Shown here one piece after another: positions 16,066 to 20,031 of a stretch of DNA of 20,031 bases (positions within the stretch are counted from its first letter, which is position 1; the number at the start of each line of letters is the position of its first letter). A program made the position numbers and the translations under genes. The notes beneath the pieces were generated by a model. It was not told where the DNA came from, did not search any database, and saw nothing but the letters and a program-made list of their open reading frames with translations. The DNA is taken from contig QIAS01000067.1 of NCBI GenBank assembly GCA_003225615.1, positions 5,037-25,067 on the forward strand. Direction: 5' to 3'. The stretch is from Acidobacteriota bacterium. GTDB taxonomy: Bacteria; Acidobacteriota; Terriglobia; Terriglobales; Acidobacteriaceae.

Positions 16066-16464
16066 ATGAGGTTGACCGATCCGGTCGCAGACATGCTGGC
16101 GCGCATTCGCAATGCGATTAGCGCCCGCCATCAGAAGGTGGATATTCCCGCTTCCAAGCTGAAGCTGGAGATCGCGCGCATTTTGAAAGAGGAAGGCTAC
16201 ATCGCCAACTTCAAGGCCACCGAAGAAGAAGGCCACAAGGTGGTTCGCGTGTACCTGAAATACGGCAACAATAATGAAGCCGCGATTTCTAACGTTGCCC
16301 GTGTCTCTCGCCCCGGCTGCCGTGTCTACGTGCGCCGCAGCGAGATTCCTCGTGTCCTCGGAGGACTCGGCATCAACATCCTGACCACGCCGCGCGGCGT
16401 GATGACCGGACGACAGGCCCGCAAACAAGGCGTAGGCGGAGAAGTACTCTGCGAGATCTGGTAG
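16066..16464 (+). CDS. rpsH: 30S ribosomal protein S8
   Basis: The 132-residue product is standard S8: MRLTDPVADMLARIRNA at the start, IPASKLKLEIARILKEEGYI, and SRPGCRVYVRRSEIPRVLGGLGI with GVMTGRQARKQGVGGEVLCEIW at the end. S8 binds 16S rRNA helix 21 and, in E. coli, represses the spc operon. GAGGAG ten bases upstream supports the ATG. Confidence 0.99.
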   Translation: MRLTDPVADMLARIRNAISARHQKVDIPASKLKLEIARILKEEGYIANFKATEEEGHKVVRVYLKYGNNNEAAISNVARVSRPGCRVYVRRSEIPRVLGGLGINILTTPRGVMTGRQARKQGVGGEVLCEIW

Positions 16465-16472
16465 TTGAAAAG

Positions 16473-16532
16473 GTAGCGAGTAGCTAGTCGCTGGATAGTT
16501 AGTAGCTAGCTAAAAGCCAAGAGCAAAGAGCA
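16473..16532. repeat. AGCTAG-type degenerate array in the rpsH-rplF gap
   Basis: Units such as GTAGCGAGTAGCTAGTCGCTGGATAGTTAGTAGCTAGC are followed by AAGCCAAGAGCAAAGAGCAG, ending six bases before the rplF start. The array fills almost the whole 74-bp gap. Confidence 0.7.
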
Positions 16533-16538
16533 GAATTT

Positions 16539-17078
16539 ATGTCACGAATTGGAAGAAAGCCCATCGCGCTCCCTAAGGGAGTAACGGTAAAAATCGAAGG
16601 CAACACGGTTGCTGTGCAAGGGCCCAAGGGCAAGCTGGAGACTGCGCTGCCCCGCGGAATTCGCATGGAGCAACAGGACGGCCACCTGGTCGCGATCCGC
16701 GAAAATGATTCACAGTCGGCGGTCCACGGTTTGGCTCGCGCCCTGGTCAATAACGCCGTCGAAGGCGTCACCAAGGGCTGGACGCGGGACCTGGAAATCG
16801 TCGGTATCGGTTACCGGGCGGAGCTGAAGGGCAAGGGCACAGTGGTTTTCAGCCTCGGATACTCGCATCCGATCGAATATCCGCTGCCTTCGGGCGTTGA
16901 TGTGACGGTTGACCCGAAGCAGACGAAATTGACAGTCAGCGGAATCGACCGCCAGAAAGTGGGCCAGGTAGCCGCCGAAATGCGCTCCTTGCGTCCGCCT
17001 GACCCGTACAAGAACAAAGGGGTCCGTTACGCCGGAGAACGATTGAAGAAGAAAGTCGGCAAGACCGGAGCAAAATAA
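16539..17078 (+). CDS. rplF: 50S ribosomal protein L6
   Basis: The 179-residue product is normal: [26 protein letters not shown], the tandem alpha-beta repeat fold with [31 protein letters not shown], and the C-terminal signature [25 protein letters not shown]6 sits near the factor-binding site and sarcin-ricin loop. The only Shine-Dalgarno-like sequence, AAAGAGCAG, belongs to the preceding repeat array. Confidence 0.99.
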   Translation: MSRIGRKPIALPKGVTVKIEGNTVAVQGPKGKLETALPRGIRMEQQDGHLVAIRENDSQSAVHGLARALVNNAVEGVTKGWTRDLEIVGIGYRAELKGKGTVVFSLGYSHPIEYPLPSGVDVTVDPKQTKLTVSGIDRQKVGQVAAEMRSLRPPDPYKNKGVRYAGERLKKKVGKTGAK

Positions 17079-17092
17079 CCAGGAACAAAGCA

Positions 17093-17458
17093 ATGCTGAA
17101 CAGACAAGGAAAAAACGCTACCCGCCAGCGCATACACGATCGCATTCGCAAAAAGGTTCTCGGCACGTCCGCGCGCCCGCGTCTCAACGTGTATCGTTCG
17201 CTGAATCACATTTACGTTCAGTTGATTGACGACTTGCAAGGCGTGACTCTGGTCTCGGCCAGCACCGCGGAAGGCAAGAAATCCGAGCGCGCCAGCGGAG
17301 GCAACCTCGCCGCGTCGAAAAACATAGGCAAAGCCATCGCAGAGCGCGCCAAAGCCAAGGGAATTACCAAGGTGGTCTTCGATCGCGGAGGCTACCTCTA
17401 CCACGGCCGGATCAAAGCTCTGGCCGATGCCGCCCGCGAAGGCGGTCTGCAGTTCTAG
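17093..17458 (+). CDS. rplR: 50S ribosomal protein L18
   Basis: The 121-residue product has the L18 features: [81 protein letters not shown]. It binds 5S rRNA with L5 in the central protuberance. AGGA lies nine bases before the ATG. It ends 16 bp before the rpsE start. Confidence 0.99.
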   Translation: MLNRQGKNATRQRIHDRIRKKVLGTSARPRLNVYRSLNHIYVQLIDDLQGVTLVSASTAEGKKSERASGGNLAASKNIGKAIAERAKAKGITKVVFDRGGYLYHGRIKALADAAREGGLQF

Positions 17459-17474
17459 AGGAATTGGAAAAAAG

Positions 17475-17984
17475 ATGCCAATTGTCACAAAGAAGCTCGA
17501 TGCGGGACAGTACCAACTGAAAGATCAGGTCGTCGCCATCAACCGCGTAACCAAGGTGGTGAAAGGCGGAAAGAACCTGTCCTTTGCCGCGCTGGTCGTA
17601 GTCGGTGACCCAACCGCTGCCGTGGTCGGCTTCGGTTCCGGGAAGGCCAAGGAAGTGCCGCAGGCCATCCGCAAAGGAATCGAATCTGCCAAGAAGAATT
17701 TATTCCGGGTCAACCTCACCCAGACCACTATTCCTCATGCCGTGCTTGGCCGCTACGGATCAGGCATGGTATTGCTCAAACCTGCTCCAGAGGGCACGGG
17801 AGTGATTGCGGGCGGGGCGGTGCGGGCGGTAATGACGTCGGCCGGAATTCAAAACGTTCTGACCAAGTCCATCGGCACTACCAATCCGCATAATGTCATT
17901 AAGGCGACGTTTGACGCATTGAAGAAACTGAAGAGGAAAGCTGACGTGGCGGCGCTTCGCGGCAAGCAAGAGGCAGAGATTTAG
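17475..17984 (+). CDS. rpsE: 30S ribosomal protein S5
   Basis: I place the start at ATG 17475 (169 residues), because the family starts near [29 protein letters not shown]. The in-frame ATG at 17427 would sit inside rplR and add residues unlike S5. Motifs: [19 protein letters not shown] (56-74), [50 protein letters not shown]5 contributes to decoding fidelity and mRNA helicase activity. The ribosome-binding site is GGAAAAAAG. Confidence 0.98.
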   Translation: MPIVTKKLDAGQYQLKDQVVAINRVTKVVKGGKNLSFAALVVVGDPTAAVVGFGSGKAKEVPQAIRKGIESAKKNLFRVNLTQTTIPHAVLGRYGSGMVLLKPAPEGTGVIAGGAVRAVMTSAGIQNVLTKSIGTTNPHNVIKATFDALKKLKRKADVAALRGKQEAEI

Positions 17985-18035
17985 GGGGCATCACGCAAAT
18001 TGGGCCTCTGGGGACTGATTTAAGGAACTGCAATC

Positions 18036-18242
18036 ATGGCGAAAACATCGAATAAAGACAGCGGCGGCAAGCTGCATTTAAAGTGGGTGCGCTCCGCCAT
18101 ATGCACTCCGGTAAAACACAAGCTGGTGATTAAAGGGCTGGGCTTCACCCGGCTGAACCAGGTAATCGAGCGCCCGGACACCCCCTCAATTCGCGGGATG
18201 GTGGCCAAGGTGCCGCACCTGGTCGAAATCGTCCAGCAATAA
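18036..18242 (+). CDS. rpmD: 50S ribosomal protein L30
   Basis: The 68-residue product has the L30 fold sequence: LKWVRSAICTPVKHKLVIKGLGFTRLNQVIERPDTPSIRGMVAKVPHLVEIV. A short N-terminal extension makes it a little longer than the usual 58-60. AAGGA precedes the ATG by about nine bases. L30 is not universal in bacteria, so its retention here fits the complete spc order. Confidence 0.97.
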   Translation: MAKTSNKDSGGKLHLKWVRSAICTPVKHKLVIKGLGFTRLNQVIERPDTPSIRGMVAKVPHLVEIVQQ

Positions 18243-18243
18243 C

Positions 18244-18275
18244 TAAGGTTTCAAAGTTTCACAAGTTTCAGGGTT
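18244..18275. repeat. GTTTCAA-type direct repeats before rplO
   Basis: GGTTTCAAAGTTTCACAAGTTTCAGGG is three near copies of GTTTCA in a row, the same word found in the rpsL-rpsG and rplE-rpsN gaps. No stem is formed here. Confidence 0.5.
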
Positions 18276-18284
18276 GGAACTGTT

Positions 18285-18722
18285 ATGAACTTATCTAATA
18301 TTCGCGCACCGAAAAAATCTTCCGAGAAGCGCAAGCGCGTGGGGCGCGGCATGGGCTCGGGCATGGGAAAAACTTCTACCCGCGGCCACAAGGGCCAGCG
18401 CTCGCGGAGCGGTTCGCGCATGATGCGTGGCTTTGAAGGCGGCCAGATGCCTCTGCATCGCCGCATGCCCAAGCGCGGCTTTACCAACATCTTCCGCAAG
18501 GAATTTACGGTGGTGAACCTGGAAAAGCTGGCCGCACTGGGAGAGGACATCATCACTCCAGACGTCCTGCGCAAAGCGGGCGTCATCAAGTCCAAGCACC
18601 TGGTCAAGATCCTGGGAGATGGCGAACTGACCGCCGCCATCACCGTGCACGCGCACAAATTCTCCAAGTCCGCGCAGGACAAAATCACCAAAGCCGGCGG
18701 CAAGTTTGAGGTCTTGCAGTAA
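18285..18722 (+). CDS. rplO: 50S ribosomal protein L15
   Basis: The 145-residue product has the L15 N-terminal Gly/Arg-rich signature (MNLSNIRAP, RVGRGMGSGMGKTSTRGHKGQRSRSG, FEGGQMPLHRRMPKRGF) and the C-terminal beta domain. L15 is a late 50S assembly protein. Its stop overlaps the secY start by one base (TAATG), indicating translational coupling. Confidence 0.99.
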   Translation: MNLSNIRAPKKSSEKRKRVGRGMGSGMGKTSTRGHKGQRSRSGSRMMRGFEGGQMPLHRRMPKRGFTNIFRKEFTVVNLEKLAALGEDIITPDVLRKAGVIKSKHLVKILGDGELTAAITVHAHKFSKSAQDKITKAGGKFEVLQ

Positions 18723-20031
18723 TGCTTGAGAAACTGGCCAATATTTTCCGTATCCCCGACCTGCGGAAGCGGATTCTCTTTACCCTTGGCTTGCTCGCGG
18801 TCTATCGGCTCGGCGGTCACATCCCCACGCCAGGAATCAATGCTGATAAGTTGCAGCAGTTCTTCGAGCAGAACCGGGGCTCGTTCCTGGGCTTCGTAGA
18901 TCTGTTCTCCGGAGGGCAACTCCGGCGCCTCACGATTTTCGCGCTGGGCATCATGCCGTACATCACGGCGTCCATTATTCTGCAATTGCTGACGGTAGTG
19001 TATGAGCCGTTGGCCAAACTGCAGAAGGAAGGCGAACTCGGCCGCAAGAAAATTACCCAGTGGACCCGTTATCTGACGGTGATCCTGAGCGCCATTCAGT
19101 CGCTCGGTATCGCGATCAGCCTGCAAAAGGGCGGAGACTTCGTTGTCAACCCTGGACCCTCTTTCACGTTGATGACCATGCTGACCCTGACCACGGGTAG
19201 CGCTTTCATTATGTGGCTGGGCGAGCAAATCACGGAACGGGGTGTCGGAAACGGGATGTCGCTGCTGATTTTCGCAGGCATTGTCGTCGGACTGCCGCGC
19301 GCCGTCGCCGATCTGATCGACAAAGTTAAAACCGACGCTTGGGGAGCCTTCACCGCACCGGCCATGCTCATCTTGATCGGCCTGATGATCGTGGTGGTCG
19401 CGTTCATTGTCTACGTCGAGCGGAGTGAGCGCCGCATCCCCGTGCAATACGCGAAACGTGTCGTCGGGCGCAAAGTCATGGGCGGACAGTCCACACACCT
19501 GCCGCTGCGCGTGAATGCCGGCGGCGTCATGCCGGTAATTTTTGCTTCTTCGATTTTGAGTTTGCCACCCATGATCGGCTCCGGTCTGGGCCTGAAGAAC
19601 AGTCGCTACTTCGGAGGCCTGTTTACGGCACTGCAATGGGGCGAACCGCTGTACACCCTCCTCTACGCGGTCGGGATCATCTTCTTCGCATATTTCTACG
19701 TTTCTATTGTCTTCAACCCGAACGAGGTTGCCGACAATATGCGGAAATATGGCGGATTCATTCCCGGCATTCGCCCCGGTAAGCGCACCTCTGATTTTAT
19801 TAATGAAGTTCTTACCCGCATCACGCTGGTGGGCGCGTTATATCTGATCATCATCTCCTTTATTCCGGAGTGGATGATCGCGGGAATTCACCTGAACCAC
19901 TTGCCAGGAGCCGCCGGCGCGTTCTTTGAGCGATTGCCTTCGTGGGTCACCAACGGCTTGGGGGTGAACTTTTATTTTGGAGGCACGTCGCTGCTGATCG
20001 TAGTCGGCGTAGCCATGGACACCGTGACGCA
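18722..20031 (+). CDS. secY: Protein translocase subunit SecY (3' end outside window)
   Basis: The frame starts ATG 18722 and remains open to the window end, about 436 codons. It begins MLEKLANIFRIPDLRKRILFTLGLLAVYRLGGHIPTPGI. Visible motifs include IFALGIMPYITASIILQLL (SecY signature 1), ITERGVGNGMSLLIFAGIV, YVERSERRIPVQYAKR (cytoplasmic loop region), LPLRVNAGGVMPVIFASS and GGTSLLIVVGVAMDT near the visible end. At least nine hydrophobic segments are present. SecY is the membrane channel of the Sec translocon. No breaks are seen in the visible part. Confidence 0.98.
   Translation, partial: MLEKLANIFRIPDLRKRILFTLGLLAVYRLGGHIPTPGINADKLQQFFEQNRGSFLGFVDLFSGGQLRRLTIFALGIMPYITASIILQLLTVVYEPLAKLQKEGELGRKKITQWTRYLTVILSAIQSLGIAISLQKGGDFVVNPGPSFTLMTMLTLTTGSAFIMWLGEQITERGVGNGMSLLIFAGIVVGLPRAVADLIDKVKTDAWGAFTAPAMLILIGLMIVVVAFIVYVERSERRIPVQYAKRVVGRKVMGGQSTHLPLRVNAGGVMPVIFASSILSLPPMIGSGLGLKNSRYFGGLFTALQWGEPLYTLLYAVGIIFFAYFYVSIVFNPNEVADNMRKYGGFIPGIRPGKRTSDFINEVLTRITLVGALYLIIISFIPEWMIAGIHLNHLPGAAGAFFERLPSWVTNGLGVNFYFGGTSLLIVVGVAMDTVT

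Noticed and set aside
18251..19636. Open frame of 461 codons on the minus strand
   Set aside because: It lies opposite rplO and secY, both clear on the + strand, has no family signature, and its composition (Gln/His/Arg-rich) is typical of an antisense shadow of GC-rich genes.

Overview
This window is a long stretch of bacterial translation-machinery genes. A complete str operon (rpsL, rpsG, fusA, tuf) runs straight into a complete S10-spc super-operon (rpsJ through rplO), and the window ends inside secY. All 26 str-S10-spc genes lie on the + strand in the canonical order, with none missing. Upstream there is the end of ribH, a complete nusB, and one large opposite-strand gene for a secreted Ig-like/beta-propeller lipoprotein. 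The GC-rich codon use, the large Ig-repeat lipoprotein, the contiguous str-S10-spc order and the many intergenic hairpin and AGCT-type repeats suggest an Acidobacteriota genome (Terriglobia/Koribacter-like). This is inferred from general resemblance, not from a search.

Layout. 1-715 holds ribH (partial) and nusB, the usual pair. 771-2939 (minus) is a predicted lipoprotein convergent with nusB and divergent from the str operon. 2940-3602 is a large divergent intergenic region with a candidate promoter on each strand and a strongly structured leader of about 490 nt before rpsL. 3603-7925 is the str operon. 8101-13538 is the S10 part (rpsJ, rplC, rplD, rplW, rplB, rpsS, rplV, rpsC, rplP). 13573-20031 is the rest of S10 plus spc (rpmC, rpsQ, rplN, rplX, rplE, rpsN, rpsH, rplF, rplR, rpsE, rpmD, rplO, secY).

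Together these genes encode about half of the ribosomal proteins, both GTPase elongation factors and the core of the Sec translocon. nusB adds an rRNA antitermination factor, and RibH is the late riboflavin-pathway enzyme.

The most notable points are not new gene families. fusA (EF-G) is broken twice: a +1 frame change with about four missing residues in domain II, and no canonical N-terminus, with a (GAAA)6 repeat sitting where the start should be. The gaps between ribosomal genes, normally short, carry several kinds of hairpin and tandem repeat, some placed exactly at ribosome-binding sites. Several ribosomal proteins (S19, L4, L22, L5) have low-complexity extensions. I saw no CRISPR, transposase, tRNA, rRNA or evidence of a new defence or metabolic system.
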